From assembly GCA_963785065.1 (NCBI GenBank), contig CAWATX010000001.1, forward strand, positions 1 through 64,000: a stretch of DNA of 64,000 nt, read 5' to 3'. Origin of the DNA: CAVSRC01 sp963785065. GTDB lineage: Bacteria; Pseudomonadota; Alphaproteobacteria; Rhizobiales; Kaistiaceae. A program made the translations under genes and the position numbers. Below are positions 26,801 to 35,699 of the stretch, one piece after another (positions within the stretch are counted from its first letter, which is position 1; the number at the start of each line of letters is the position of its first letter). The notes below the pieces were generated by a model. The model had not been told where the DNA came from. It searched no databases and saw only the letters and a list, made by a program, of their open reading frames with translations.

Positions 26801-27324
26801 ACCGCCTCGAAGGGCGGCGCGCCGAACTGGCCATGGAGCGCCACCTCGCGATCGGCGATATTGAGCACCTCGGCTGCGCCTGGGTGCTGCCGCACCCCCA
26901 GCGCACATCTCCAAGCATCGCACACATGGTTCGCGATGAGGAGATCGAGCGGATTGCTGTCCAGGAAGCGATCCGGCATGAGACCGAGCGCGGCTGGGTA
27001 ATTGAGAGCGTGGAAAAGGAAAATCGCGGATTCGACATCATATCGCGAAAGCCGCACCCACACGATGACAAGACCTTCACCGACGTTCGGTTCATCGAAG
27101 TGAAAGGCCGCGCGGCTGTTGGCGAGGTCGCGCTCAGCGACAATGAGTACAAGACGGCAGACCGTCTCAGGAAAGACTACTGGCTCTACGTCGTATTCAA
27201 CTGCGGGAGAAAGCCGGAGCTACATTTGATCCATGATCCAGCGCGTCTTGGCTGGCAACCGGTGGTCCAGGTCGCGCACTACCATCTCGGATCTGACGCG
27301 ATCCTCGAAGGGGAGACACCATGA
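23887..27324 (+). CDS. SNF2-type helicase with C-terminal DUF3883 domain (DrmD-like)
   Basis: A 1145-residue helicase. Walker A DDPGAGKT (~residues 126-133), DEAH box VIVDEAHK (~224-231), LLMTATPH (motif III), then a second RecA-like lobe with VLVATEAAGEGINLQ and RLEQRMGRIHRYGQ (motif VI). The C-terminus (~1030-1130) reads RHETERGWVIES, NRGFDIIS, RFIEVKGRA, DYWLYVVFNC: a DUF3883 domain related to PD-(D/E)xK folds. The helicase resembles DrmD of DISARM. The start at 23887 gives the conserved MNASELKPG N-terminus; an upstream ATG at 23833 adds a poor extension. It is the first gene of a four-gene operon and overlaps the methyltransferase by 4 nt. Confidence 0.8.
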   Translation: MNASELKPGIIVRGLVLPEPIEVLVVTPLGDVIKIVGAGQKTGQVHQRVLSPEQLQFLEATPEREPFDGDPERFRLGVEAARLGLAYEYDPYFSLSISRVDPLPHQLEAVYDYFMRLPRIRFLLADDPGAGKTIMAGLLLKELKIRGLVKRTLIVAPANLCFQWQRELKDKFRESFEVIRSDVLRANYGQNPWQEKNQVVTSISWVSRIDDAKESLLRSRWDLVIVDEAHKMAAYSADKKTLAYKLGEALSTMTDHYLLMTATPHKGDPENFCLFLELLDRDIYGSVKSLEEAMRRHHAPFYLRRTKEALVSFPDPETGEVKKLFTKREVRTASFELDGDEYDFYDALTRYVEDQSIKASEDDSARGRALSFTMAMLQRRFASSVYAVRRSLERMRDKRQRILTDPEKYRKEQIDAQLPEDFDDLPEDEQMEIEARLEGVVASVDPIALREEIRRLGQLIDHARMLEGREIESKLVKLRKVLSDNNVFHDPKMKLLIFTEHKDTLDYLAGDGKDGRPLGKLRQWNLKTTQIHGGMKIGDRDTPGTRIYAERDFRDDAQVLVATEAAGEGINLQFCWFMINYDIPWNPVRLEQRMGRIHRYGQEHDCLIFNFVAVNTREGRVLAKLLERLLAIRSELGTDQVFDVVGEVFPANLLEKLFREMYVRRMDLSNIEARIVRDVDPERFRQITSSTLEGLAKRELNLGALLGKSAEARERRLIPEVIEDFFVGAGPIAGIHPKPVQKDGHVYRIGKVPRTLQPIGERQEPRFGRLGREYQKVVFDKALLPTDPTLEWVTPGHPLFEAVRDDVAERVRDDLKRGAVFYDLQAKAPVRLDVFGASVKDGRGNTVSRRLFIVQAEEPGVLTIRQPTYLAELAFAPVGTPVPSDSRIPDRARVEQGLVEKALNPFLEEIATQRAREVDTIARHLEISLGELIHRANMSLAELVNRRIEGENIPGLEGNIAQAEAHLDELNNRLEGRRAELAMERHLAIGDIEHLGCAWVLPHPQRTSPSIAHMVRDEEIERIAVQEAIRHETERGWVIESVEKENRGFDIISRKPHPHDDKTFTDVRFIEVKGRAAVGEVALSDNEYKTADRLRKDYWLYVVFNCGRKPELHLIHDPARLGWQPVVQVAHYHLGSDAILEGETP

Positions 27325-30300
27325 GCTCCCGAGCGACTTACCCCAAACGCCTCATCGAGGTGGATCTGCCGATCAAGCGAATTTCTGCGCACGCACGGCG
27401 TGAGAAGTCGATCAGGCACGGGCACATCTCTACGCTCCACATTTGGTGGGCGCGGCGGCCTCTGGCAGCTTGCCGGGCGGTAATCTGCGCGGCGTTGTGG
27501 CCAGACCCAGCGGACTCACAATGTCCGCAGTCTTTCATCGATAAGGCCCGCAAACAAATGCTGGCGTGGGCACCTCTCGAGAAGCAGCTGTTACTCGGCG
27601 CGGAGAGCCGCAAGCGGTTCGCAAAGGCGCGGAAAACGCCCGCCCTCTTTGACGATGTCCGGGAACTGCGCGGCGCACTACTCGACTTTATCGCTGACTT
27701 CGCCAACTGGGATAACTCGACAGTCCCCGAATACCTCGAAACTAGTCGCGCGCTCACCCACGCTGCGCACGAGGCGCTCGGGGGTGCATTGGGCACGCGA
27801 CCGTTGGTCGTGGACCCGTTTGCTGGTGGCGGTGCAATCCCGCTTGAAGCCTTGCGGGTGGGCGCGGACGCCTTTGCGAGCGATCTTAATCCCGTGCCTG
27901 TGCTGCTCAACAAAGTCGTCCTCGAATACATTCCACAATTTGGCCAGCGGCTCGCCGATGAAGTCCGAAAATGGGGCGAGTGGATTAAGAGCGAAGCCGA
28001 GAGTGAATTGGCTGAATTCTATCCTCGGGACTCGAGCGGCGCCGCGCCTATCGCCTATCTCTGGGCGCGAACCATTCTTTCGGATGCGCCTAGCATCGAA
28101 GAACGGCCGATTGAGGTTCCACTAATTTCCTCGATGTGGCTATCAAAGAAGCCACATCGAGGTCGTGCGCTCCGCTGGGTTCGCGACTCAGATGGGCGAG
28201 TCAAATGCGACATAAAAGAGAAGATCTATCGAGATGGACGGCGATTGCTCGTTCGTGAACCACGCCTAGAAGTTTTTGAACCAGAGAAGCCGAACGAGGT
28301 CGAGCCAGGTACTGTTAAGCGCGGCTCCGCGACGTGTCCTGTCACTGGATTCACAACTCAGGTCGCTCAAGTCAGGATTCAGCTTCAAGCTCGCAAGGGA
28401 GGAACATCTGATGCACGTCTCCTTTGCGTCGTCTCAACACGCTCGACTGACAAAGGAAGGTTCTACAGCTCTCCAACTGAACGCGATCTTCGCGCCGCCA
28501 TTTCTGCAGAGTCCGCTCTTCGTCGGGCCCAACCAAGTTCACTCACATCACTCTCGCTGATACCTCACGAGAAGATCTCGCTAAATGAAATTCGGCGTAT
28601 CAGCATTCCACTTTACGGCATGGCGACATGGGCAGACGCGTTCAGCTCTCGGCAGTTGCTGGTGTTGGTCACATTCGCAAGACTAGTCCGAGAAGCGGGG
28701 GAGGCTTGCAGCAAAGCAAACAAGGACAACGGTGCTCTGTGTCGAGCAGTGCAAGCTCTCTTGGCGATCAACTTGAGCAAAGTGGCGGACTATGGTTCGG
28801 CTCTAGCGACTTGGTCCTCTCCGGCAAGTCAAGAGACAGTTCGCAGCACGTTCTCTCGACAAGCAATCGGGATGGTATGGGATTACGCCGAAGCAAACCC
28901 ATTCGCAGCAAGTTCCGGAGGTTGGTCGCACAATCTGGGATTTGTTGACCGGCTAATTGAGGCAGTGACCAACAGCAAGCTCCCCGGAGCACATGTCGAA
29001 CAAGCGTCAGCTTGCGTTCACCCCCTTCCAAATGATTCTGCGCATGCCCTGATTACGGACCCGCCGTATTATGACGCTGTTCCCTATGCTCACCTTTCAG
29101 ATTTTTTCTACGTCTGGTTACGTCGGGCGGTGCCACATGAGCTTTTCACGTTGTTCTCCGCCGAGGCCGCCCCGAAAGAATCCGAAATTGTCGTGGACCG
29201 ACCACATTATTTGAGCAAGTCTAGCAAGGATATTCAATTTTATGAGCGGGAGCTAACAAAAGCATTCGTGGAAGCGCGACGTGTGGTTGCTCCAGAGGGT
29301 ATTGGAACTATTGTCTTTGCAAGTAAGACCACAGCGAGTTGGGAAGCTCTCCTGAAGGCTGTGATCGATGCTGGATGGACGATAACGGGGTCTTGGCCAA
29401 TTGATACAGAGCGAGAGGGGCGCTTGGCCGCGATTGGCCAAGCGCGTCTCGCTTCCTCGGTCCATCTCGTCTGCCGCCCACGCGAGAATTCCGACGGCTC
29501 AGTGCGGACCGACGAGGTCGGCGATTGGCGTGACGTGTTGCAGGAGTTACCCCGCCGTATCCACGATTGGATGCCGCGTCTGGCTGACGAAGGCGTCGTG
29601 GGCGCAGACGCCATCTTCGCCTGTCTTGGCCCGGCCCTGGAGATCTTCTCCCGTCATTCGCGCGTGGAGAAGGCCAGCGGCGAGACAATTACGCTTAAGG
29701 AATACTTGGAGCAGGTCTGGGCGGCCGTCTCAAAGGAAGCGCTCGCCATGATCTTCACTGGCGCCGATGCAACGGGCTTCGAGGAAGACGCACGGCTAAC
29801 CGCGATGTGGCTTTGGACGCTCTCGACTGCCGCGTCCAACGGCAACGGCTCAAGGAGGGTGGAAGATGAGGAGACTGATGAAGACGAGGAGGACGATGGC
29901 ACTATCGCCAAGAGCAAGGTCGGTGGCTTCATACTCGAATACGATGCGGCGCGAAAAATCGCACAGGGCCTAGGTGCCCACCTCGAGCAGCTCACCTCTC
30001 TGATCGAAGTGAAAGGTTCAACCGCTCGCCTCCTGCCGGTTGCCGAGCGGACGCGGTCTCTGTTCCAGAATGGAGAAGCCGACGCGCCAATCGGACGCGG
30101 CAAGGCAAAGAAGAAGGATGCCCAGCTCTCCCTAGGGTTCGTGGCTGACCTTGAGGAGGCGGAAGCGATCAGTGGGCGGGGCGCAACCGGGGCACCACAC
30201 AAGGGTGAGACTGTCCTCGACCGCGTTCACCAGGCCATGATTCTCTTCGGCGCGGGACGCGGCGAAGCGCTTAAGCGGTTTCTGCTCGATGACGGTGCCG

Positions 30301-30419
30301 GCCGCGACGAACGCTTCTGGCGACTTGCTCAGGCTTTCTCCGCACTCTACCCCTCCTCGACGGACGAGAAGCGCTGGGTCGATGGCGTGCTCGCGCGCAA
30401 GCGGAGCCTCGGGTTCTGA
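27321..30419 (+). CDS. DUF1156 adenine-type DNA methyltransferase
   Basis: A 1032-residue protein. The N-terminal DUF1156 region is recognisable from PKRLIEVDLPIKRIS ... HISTLHIWWARRPLAACRA (residues ~8-55). The SAM-binding motif DPFAGGGAIPLEA lies at residues ~165-177 and the catalytic DPPY at 580-583 (DPPYYDAVPYAHL). This order fits an amino-methyltransferase in which FxGxG precedes DPPY. A C-terminal helical region (~750-1030) contains an acidic patch. It overlaps the helicase gene by 4 nt and is followed by the small gene after 2 nt. In DUF499/DUF1156 cassettes it probably marks self DNA. Confidence 0.85.
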   Translation: MSSRATYPKRLIEVDLPIKRISAHARREKSIRHGHISTLHIWWARRPLAACRAVICAALWPDPADSQCPQSFIDKARKQMLAWAPLEKQLLLGAESRKRFAKARKTPALFDDVRELRGALLDFIADFANWDNSTVPEYLETSRALTHAAHEALGGALGTRPLVVDPFAGGGAIPLEALRVGADAFASDLNPVPVLLNKVVLEYIPQFGQRLADEVRKWGEWIKSEAESELAEFYPRDSSGAAPIAYLWARTILSDAPSIEERPIEVPLISSMWLSKKPHRGRALRWVRDSDGRVKCDIKEKIYRDGRRLLVREPRLEVFEPEKPNEVEPGTVKRGSATCPVTGFTTQVAQVRIQLQARKGGTSDARLLCVVSTRSTDKGRFYSSPTERDLRAAISAESALRRAQPSSLTSLSLIPHEKISLNEIRRISIPLYGMATWADAFSSRQLLVLVTFARLVREAGEACSKANKDNGALCRAVQALLAINLSKVADYGSALATWSSPASQETVRSTFSRQAIGMVWDYAEANPFAASSGGWSHNLGFVDRLIEAVTNSKLPGAHVEQASACVHPLPNDSAHALITDPPYYDAVPYAHLSDFFYVWLRRAVPHELFTLFSAEAAPKESEIVVDRPHYLSKSSKDIQFYERELTKAFVEARRVVAPEGIGTIVFASKTTASWEALLKAVIDAGWTITGSWPIDTEREGRLAAIGQARLASSVHLVCRPRENSDGSVRTDEVGDWRDVLQELPRRIHDWMPRLADEGVVGADAIFACLGPALEIFSRHSRVEKASGETITLKEYLEQVWAAVSKEALAMIFTGADATGFEEDARLTAMWLWTLSTAASNGNGSRRVEDEETDEDEEDDGTIAKSKVGGFILEYDAARKIAQGLGAHLEQLTSLIEVKGSTARLLPVAERTRSLFQNGEADAPIGRGKAKKKDAQLSLGFVADLEEAEAISGRGATGAPHKGETVLDRVHQAMILFGAGRGEALKRFLLDDGAGRDERFWRLAQAFSALYPSSTDEKRWVDGVLARKRSLGF

Positions 30420-30421
30420 TT

Positions 30422-31006
30422 ATGGGTTCTATCGCGCAGCTTTGGTTTGATTCATTCATGGAGACGGTGAAGACGCACGAGGCCTCGACCACTCTGCGTG
30501 AGGCAGCAGAGCGCGGGGAGCTCAAACATTGGACCCAGGCCCTGACGGGCATTGTCGTCGGCACCTTCCCTAATATGGGCTGGCGCGGGGCGGCGCGCGG
30601 ATACAAATCCGACCTGCTCCCAGTATCGCGCTCGGAGTATCTGGAGCTTGACGTCGTAGCTTTCGAGCTCGCCGGCGACCGCCGGTGGCGATTTCCCGTC
30701 GGCGTCTTCGAACTGGAGAACAGCCCGGTCGACGATTTGGTCGCCTACGCGCTATGGAAGGTTCTGTGCGTGCGGGCGAGTTTGCGCGTCGTGTTTTGTT
30801 ACCGCCGGGACGCAAGTGAGGGGGCGGCATTGGTCCGGCACCTCGCTGATGAGGTCGTCCAAACGATGGAGATCCCAACGCGTTCCGGCCTCGGGGGCGA
30901 AACGCTCATTATCGTCGGTTCGCGTAGCGAAACTGCTACATTCCCGTACGGCTTCTTCAAAGACTGGACGCTCGACGCCAATACGGCGCGCTTCCATCGC
31001 CACTGA
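30422..31006 (+). CDS. Small nuclease-like component of the DUF499/DUF1156 cassette
   Basis: A 194-residue protein not assignable to a named family. Residues ~65-105 read YLELDVVAFELAGDRRW ... FPVGVFELENS. The Asp followed by a second strand with acidic residues is suggestive of a PD-(D/E)xK-type fold, but the usual Lys is replaced (ELEN). It sits 2 nt after the methyltransferase and 8 nt before the DUF499 gene, so it is an integral part of the operon. It may be a structural adaptor rather than a nuclease. Confidence 0.6.
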   Translation: MGSIAQLWFDSFMETVKTHEASTTLREAAERGELKHWTQALTGIVVGTFPNMGWRGAARGYKSDLLPVSRSEYLELDVVAFELAGDRRWRFPVGVFELENSPVDDLVAYALWKVLCVRASLRVVFCYRRDASEGAALVRHLADEVVQTMEIPTRSGLGGETLIIVGSRSETATFPYGFFKDWTLDANTARFHRH

Positions 31007-31014
31007 TTGGGAGA

Positions 31015-33804
31015 ATGAGCATGGCTCTCAAGCCCTGGTACAAGGTCATCACCCCTAGAGAAGACCTCCGCGATGGGCGGCCGCTTGACGCTTCCGAGTT
31101 CGCTGTTCATCTCGATCACGTCCGAGACGGGCGAGCGCCCGATGACTATAAGAATCCGGAGCGGTTCTTTGATCGCACTTTCCTAACTTCGAGCCTGCGC
31201 GAGCTTGGCAGCGGCGTCATCCGGCGGCTCTCGGGCACCAAAGTCGAAACCTCGGCAATCTACAATCTCACCACTCAGTTCGGCGGTGGCAAGACGCACG
31301 CGCTGACGCTCCTCTATCACCTCGCCAAAGCAGGCCCAGCAGCGTCGAACTGGAAGGGAGTGCCGTCTCTCCTCGACCATGCTGGCGTGCAGACGGTGCC
31401 CGGTGCCGCCACCGCCGTCTTCGTGGGGACGGAATTCGACTCGCTTACGGGCCGCGGCGGCAATGACGGAACGCCACTACGCCGCACGCCGTGGGGGGAC
31501 GTAGCATTCCAGCTAGGCCGCGAAGAGGGCTTCGCGGTCGTTGCCAAGCACGACGCGGAGGGCATTGCGCCGTCCACTGAGGTGATCCGAAAGTTTCTAC
31601 CCAAGGGCAAGCCGACGCTAATCCTCATGGACGAGCTGCTCAATTACTTGAACCGCGAACGGAATCGAAAAACCGGCCTGGGTGGGCAGCTCTATTCGTT
31701 TGTTCAGAACCTCTCGGAAGAGGCACGAGCACAAGACGGTGTGGTGCTCGCAGTTTCACTCCCATCGGTCGTTGATGAAATGACGCCCGAGGACGAGGCA
31801 GACTTCCAGCGATTTGAGAAACTCCTCGACCGACTCGGCAAGGCGATGATCATGTCGGCAGAGTCGGAGACGTCGGAGATTATCCGTCGGCGTCTCTTCG
31901 AGTGGGGAGGCTTGCCGGACGACGCGAAGAAGACCGCGGCTGAATACGCCGACTGGGTTCAAGCCCATCGCACCCAGGTCCCGAACTGGTTCCCAGTCGA
32001 CCACGCGAAGGACGCTTTTGCCGCTACCTATCCATTCCACCCAACGCTGTTATCTGTATTCGAGCGTAAGTGGCAGGCGTTGCCCCGGTTTCAACAGACC
32101 CGTGGCATATTGCGTCTGCTTGCTCTGTGGGTGGCGAATGCCTATCAGGCGGGATTCAAAGGCGCTCACAAGGACCCTCTCATCGGCATGGGGACGGCGC
32201 CCCTCGACGATCCACTGTTCCGATCGGCAATCTTCGAGCAGCTCGGCGGCGCAAAGCTAGAGGGTGCGGTCACCACGGATATCTGCGGCAAGAAGGACTC
32301 CCATGCCGTCCGGCTCGACAAAGAGGCGGTCGAAACGATACGCAAGGCACGGCTCCATCAGAAAGTCGCAACTACTATCTTTTTCGAGTCGAACGGCGGT
32401 CAGGCGAAGGCTGAGGCGACACTCCCGGAGATTCGTCTCGCGGTTGCCGAACCAGACCTTGACGTCGGCAACGTCGAGACGGCGCTCGAGGCCCTGTCAA
32501 CGGCCTGTTACTACCTTTCTGCTGAGAAGAACCGCTATCGGTTCAGCCTGTCCCCGAACCTGAACAAGCTGCTCGCCGACAGGCGCGCGAGCGTTCAGTC
32601 GCCACGCGTGGAGGAGCGCATCCGCGCCGAGGTGCAGAAGGTGTTCGCCGAGGGGAAAGGAGTCATCGACCGCGTATTTTTCCCTGACAAGAGCGGTCAG
32701 ATTCCCGACGTGGCACGCCTGACGCTGGTCGTCCTCCCGCCGGACAATGCTGCCGCCGACAAGGCGACTCGCTCGTTTATCGACGCCGCAACCAAGGAGC
32801 ATGGGTCATCGGCGCGCACCTTCAAGAGCGGGCTCATTTGGGCCGTGCCAGAAGGGGCGGATTCCCTGCGTGATGACGCTCGGAAGGCACTCGCTTGGGA
32901 AGATATTGCTGATGAAGAATCGGACCTCCGGCTCGACGAAGGTCAGGCGCGGCAGCTCGCGGAGAATCTCAAAAAGGCACAGCGCGACATCAAGGAGACC
33001 GTTTGGCGCACATACAAGAACATCGTGCTCCTCGGCAAGGACGGCGAGTGGAAGACCGTCGATCTAGGACTTGTCCACTCTAGCGCGGCGCCTTCGATCT
33101 GCCAGCTCATCATCGAACGTCTAGGCCAAGCTGGCGATATTGAGGATAAGGGCGTGAGCCCGAATTTCCTCCTCCGCAACTGGCCACCCGCGTTCAAGGA
33201 GTGGAACACCCGATCGGTGCGCGACGCGTTCTTCGCGTCACCACAGTTCCCGCGCCTGCTCAACCCTGACTCTATCAAGGATACAATTGCGCGTGGCGTC
33301 GAGAACGGGATGCTGGGCTATGTTGGCAAGAAGGCCGACGGCAGCTATTCGCCGTTCCACTGGAACAGCTCGCTGCCCTCCCAGGACGTCGAAATCTCCG
33401 ACGACGTTTTCCTTATTCAGCGCGAGCTCGCGGAGGCATACAAGGGCGGGAAGATTTGCCCGATACAGGGCGGTTTTGCCGAACCCACGGTCGGTGGTTT
33501 TCCCGACGGGTCAGGGCTCCCCATGGGAGGCAGTGCAGTAACAGCACCAACTGCTCCGACAGCCGATTTCCAGTCGTCGCCTCCCGCGAGCATCGCTCGC
33601 CTCGTTTGGAACGGAGAAGTCCCGCATCAAAAATGGATGAACTTCTATACGAAGGTACTCTCGAAGTTCGCTTCCACGGCCGGCTTGAAGCTCACGCTGC
33701 GCGTGGAAGTTGCCCCTCCAGAAGGGGTTTCGCCGCAAAAGGTAGATGAGACCAAGTTGGCATTGCGTGAGTTGGGTTTGGAGGACTCGCTTGAGAGCGA
33801 CTAG
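31015..33804 (+). CDS. DUF499 AAA-type ATPase
   Basis: A 929-residue ATPase. Walker A QFGGGKTHAL (residues 88-97), Walker B TLILMDELLNYL (~201-212) and a sensor-like VVLAVSLPS are the hallmarks of DUF499. The middle is helical with an ATPase lid, and the C-terminal third has Pro/Ala-rich linkers (~825-855) before a final domain. It is the last gene of the helicase/DUF1156/small protein operon; only 8 nt separates it from the upstream gene. Its stop overlaps the stop of the opposing HTH gene (CTAG). DUF499 ATPases recur with DUF1156 methyltransferases in defence islands. Confidence 0.85.
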   Translation: MSMALKPWYKVITPREDLRDGRPLDASEFAVHLDHVRDGRAPDDYKNPERFFDRTFLTSSLRELGSGVIRRLSGTKVETSAIYNLTTQFGGGKTHALTLLYHLAKAGPAASNWKGVPSLLDHAGVQTVPGAATAVFVGTEFDSLTGRGGNDGTPLRRTPWGDVAFQLGREEGFAVVAKHDAEGIAPSTEVIRKFLPKGKPTLILMDELLNYLNRERNRKTGLGGQLYSFVQNLSEEARAQDGVVLAVSLPSVVDEMTPEDEADFQRFEKLLDRLGKAMIMSAESETSEIIRRRLFEWGGLPDDAKKTAAEYADWVQAHRTQVPNWFPVDHAKDAFAATYPFHPTLLSVFERKWQALPRFQQTRGILRLLALWVANAYQAGFKGAHKDPLIGMGTAPLDDPLFRSAIFEQLGGAKLEGAVTTDICGKKDSHAVRLDKEAVETIRKARLHQKVATTIFFESNGGQAKAEATLPEIRLAVAEPDLDVGNVETALEALSTACYYLSAEKNRYRFSLSPNLNKLLADRRASVQSPRVEERIRAEVQKVFAEGKGVIDRVFFPDKSGQIPDVARLTLVVLPPDNAAADKATRSFIDAATKEHGSSARTFKSGLIWAVPEGADSLRDDARKALAWEDIADEESDLRLDEGQARQLAENLKKAQRDIKETVWRTYKNIVLLGKDGEWKTVDLGLVHSSAAPSICQLIIERLGQAGDIEDKGVSPNFLLRNWPPAFKEWNTRSVRDAFFASPQFPRLLNPDSIKDTIARGVENGMLGYVGKKADGSYSPFHWNSSLPSQDVEISDDVFLIQRELAEAYKGGKICPIQGGFAEPTVGGFPDGSGLPMGGSAVTAPTAPTADFQSSPPASIARLVWNGEVPHQKWMNFYTKVLSKFASTAGLKLTLRVEVAPPEGVSPQKVDETKLALRELGLEDSLESD

Positions 33805-34310
33805 GCGCGCTCGATCGATGCTCGTGCCACGCGTGCCTTAATGGCCTCCGCCTGCTCCGACCATTCCACTGGAAACCGCCGCAGCAGGTCATCAAGCTGC
33901 AAATCCGCCGGCTGCCATCCTCCCAAGACCGCATCGATCATCTCCGGGGCCAGCAGCGTCAACCGCAAGACGCGGCCGACGTACGACTCATTAATCTTCT
34001 CGGAGGCGGCGATCTCGGCAATGGTCGCGTGCCTGCCGCTCTCCAGCATTTCGCGCCAGCGAAACGCCCGGACGATGGCCTTGACCATGGCGTTGTCGAT
34101 GCGACGGCAGACGGGCGACGTCGTGACGTTGGTGCCGTTGGGTGCGAGGACAAGTTTCCGACCGCCGCGCCGGCGAATCAAAATGGGCACGCGCACCGTG
34201 AAAGTCCGGCCATCATCCGCGAGATTCGATTCAATCACTACACGGTCCTCCGGGATGAATCGATGACGCAGAGGTCCGTGACCAAACGACACAGTCCATG
34301 CCAACATCAA
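33801..34310 (-). CDS. HTH protein of the serine-recombinase module
   Basis: A 169-residue protein. Residues ~80-125 read AFRWREMLESGRHATIAEIAAS then INESYVGRVLRLTLLAP, a ParB-like or sigma-like helix-turn-helix. The C-terminal LQLDDLLRRFPVEWSEQAEAI is conserved in the family. It is commonly found downstream of DUF2924-associated recombinases in alphaproteobacterial prophages, often misnamed resolvase. Probably a regulator or recombination directionality factor; this is inferred from context. Confidence 0.65.
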   Translation of the reverse strand: MMLAWTVSFGHGPLRHRFIPEDRVVIESNLADDGRTFTVRVPILIRRRGGRKLVLAPNGTNVTTSPVCRRIDNAMVKAIVRAFRWREMLESGRHATIAEIAASEKINESYVGRVLRLTLLAPEMIDAVLGGWQPADLQLDDLLRRFPVEWSEQAEAIKARVARASIERA

Positions 34311-34391
34311 CCCGCTTCGCGAGGAGTTGCACCATGCGGCCTGTTCCGCGGGGAATAGGCCGTCCCACTTGAGCTGCTCCCGCGATTCGCA

Positions 34392-35699
34392 TCACGCTGC
34401 CCTTTGTTGCGGCTCAACGAGGTCATTGAAGACGCTCGCCAATCCATCCACCCGGAGGCGGATATTCATTCCGTCCGCTGCAACATCGACGCGCTCGACT
34501 AGCAGGCGGACGATGCGAGCCTGCTCCGCTGGGAATAGTTCATCCCACAGCGGATCGAGCCGCTCCAGGGCGGTACGCACCTCGGCCTCGGTCAGGCCAT
34601 CGATCTCCTGCCGGGCGGCTCTCCATGTCGCAACGACGATCTCAGGCGACCGGAGAAGTGCACGAATCTGCTCGATCACTGCCGCCTCGACCTCACCGGC
34701 CGGGAGCCGGGTGATTGCCGCGTCGCTGGTAATGCCCCTGATGACCGATTGGCTGACATAGTAGCGATAGAGCTTGTCGCCGCGACGCGTGTGCGTAGGC
34801 GACATGGCGCGACCATCCGGTCCGAAAATGAGACCCTTCAGGAGCGCCGGCGTTTGAGCCCGATGTCGGTTGGCGCGTACACGCGGGGTCTCCGACAGGA
34901 TCGCGTGGACTATGTCCCACAGCCTCTGTGGGATGATCGCCTCGTGTTCGCCCGGATAGGCCGTGCCTTTGTGGACTGCGTCCCCGACGTAGACCCGGTT
35001 GTTGAGGAGCTTGTAGATCCGCCCTTTGTCGAGCGCTTGGCCGTATTTGTTCCGGAAGCCCTCGGCGGTCAGTTCCTTCGCAATTGCCGTGACCGGGGTG
35101 CCTTTTGCGAAACGCTCGAAGATGCGGCGGACGACTGCTGCCTCGGTCTCGTTGATGACGAGCTTACGGTTCTTTACGTCATAGCCGAGCGGCGCCCAGC
35201 CGCCCATCCACATGCCCTTCTTGCGGGATGCCGCGAACTTGTCCCGGATGCGCTCGCCGATGACCTCGCGTTCGAACTGGGCGAAGGAGAGCAGGATATT
35301 CAGCGTCAGCCGGCCCATCGAGGTGGTGGTGTTGAAGGACTGGGTGACGGAGACAAATGTCACGCCCTTCCGGTCGAACACCTCGACCAGCTTGGCGAAG
35401 TCCATGAGCGAGCGGCTGAGGCGGTCGATCTTGTAGACGACGATGATGTCGACCCGGTCGGCCTCGACGTCAGCAATAAGCCGCTGCAACGCTGGGCGCT
35501 CCAGCGTGCCGCCCGAGAAACCACCGTCGTCGTAGTAGTCCGGAACAAGGGTCCAGCCTTCCGCCTTCTGGCTGGCGACATAGGCTTCGCAAGCCTCGCG
35601 CTGAGCGTCGAGGCTGTTGAACTCCATGTCGAGGCCTTCCTCGGTGGATTTCCGGGTGTAGACCGCGCAGCGGCGACGCCTGATCATCGGCTTCTTCAT
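34392..35699 (-). CDS. Serine recombinase (DUF2924-associated)
   Basis: A 435-residue recombinase. The catalytic Ser18 lies in AVYTRKSTEEGLD. VYKIDRLSRSLMDF and SFAQFEREVIGERIRDK are conserved resolvase-domain motifs. The recombinase domain (~170-270) follows, with GYDVKNRKLVINETEA. The position where related enzymes have a zinc ribbon (GLIFGPDGRAM) has no cysteines. Its start overlaps the DUF2924 stop (ATGA). This three-gene arrangement is a common phage or island integration module. No attachment site is visible. Confidence 0.85.
   Translation of the reverse strand: MKKPMIRRRRCAVYTRKSTEEGLDMEFNSLDAQREACEAYVASQKAEGWTLVPDYYDDGGFSGGTLERPALQRLIADVEADRVDIIVVYKIDRLSRSLMDFAKLVEVFDRKGVTFVSVTQSFNTTTSMGRLTLNILLSFAQFEREVIGERIRDKFAASRKKGMWMGGWAPLGYDVKNRKLVINETEAAVVRRIFERFAKGTPVTAIAKELTAEGFRNKYGQALDKGRIYKLLNNRVYVGDAVHKGTAYPGEHEAIIPQRLWDIVHAILSETPRVRANRHRAQTPALLKGLIFGPDGRAMSPTHTRRGDKLYRYYVSQSVIRGITSDAAITRLPAGEVEAAVIEQIRALLRSPEIVVATWRAARQEIDGLTEAEVRTALERLDPLWDELFPAEQARIVRLLVERVDVAADGMNIRLRVDGLASVFNDLVEPQQRAA

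Noticed and set aside
25960..27063. A 367-codon open frame opposite the helicase gene
   Set aside because: It is the antisense of a strongly coding GC-rich gene, with no ribosome site and no recognisable domain.
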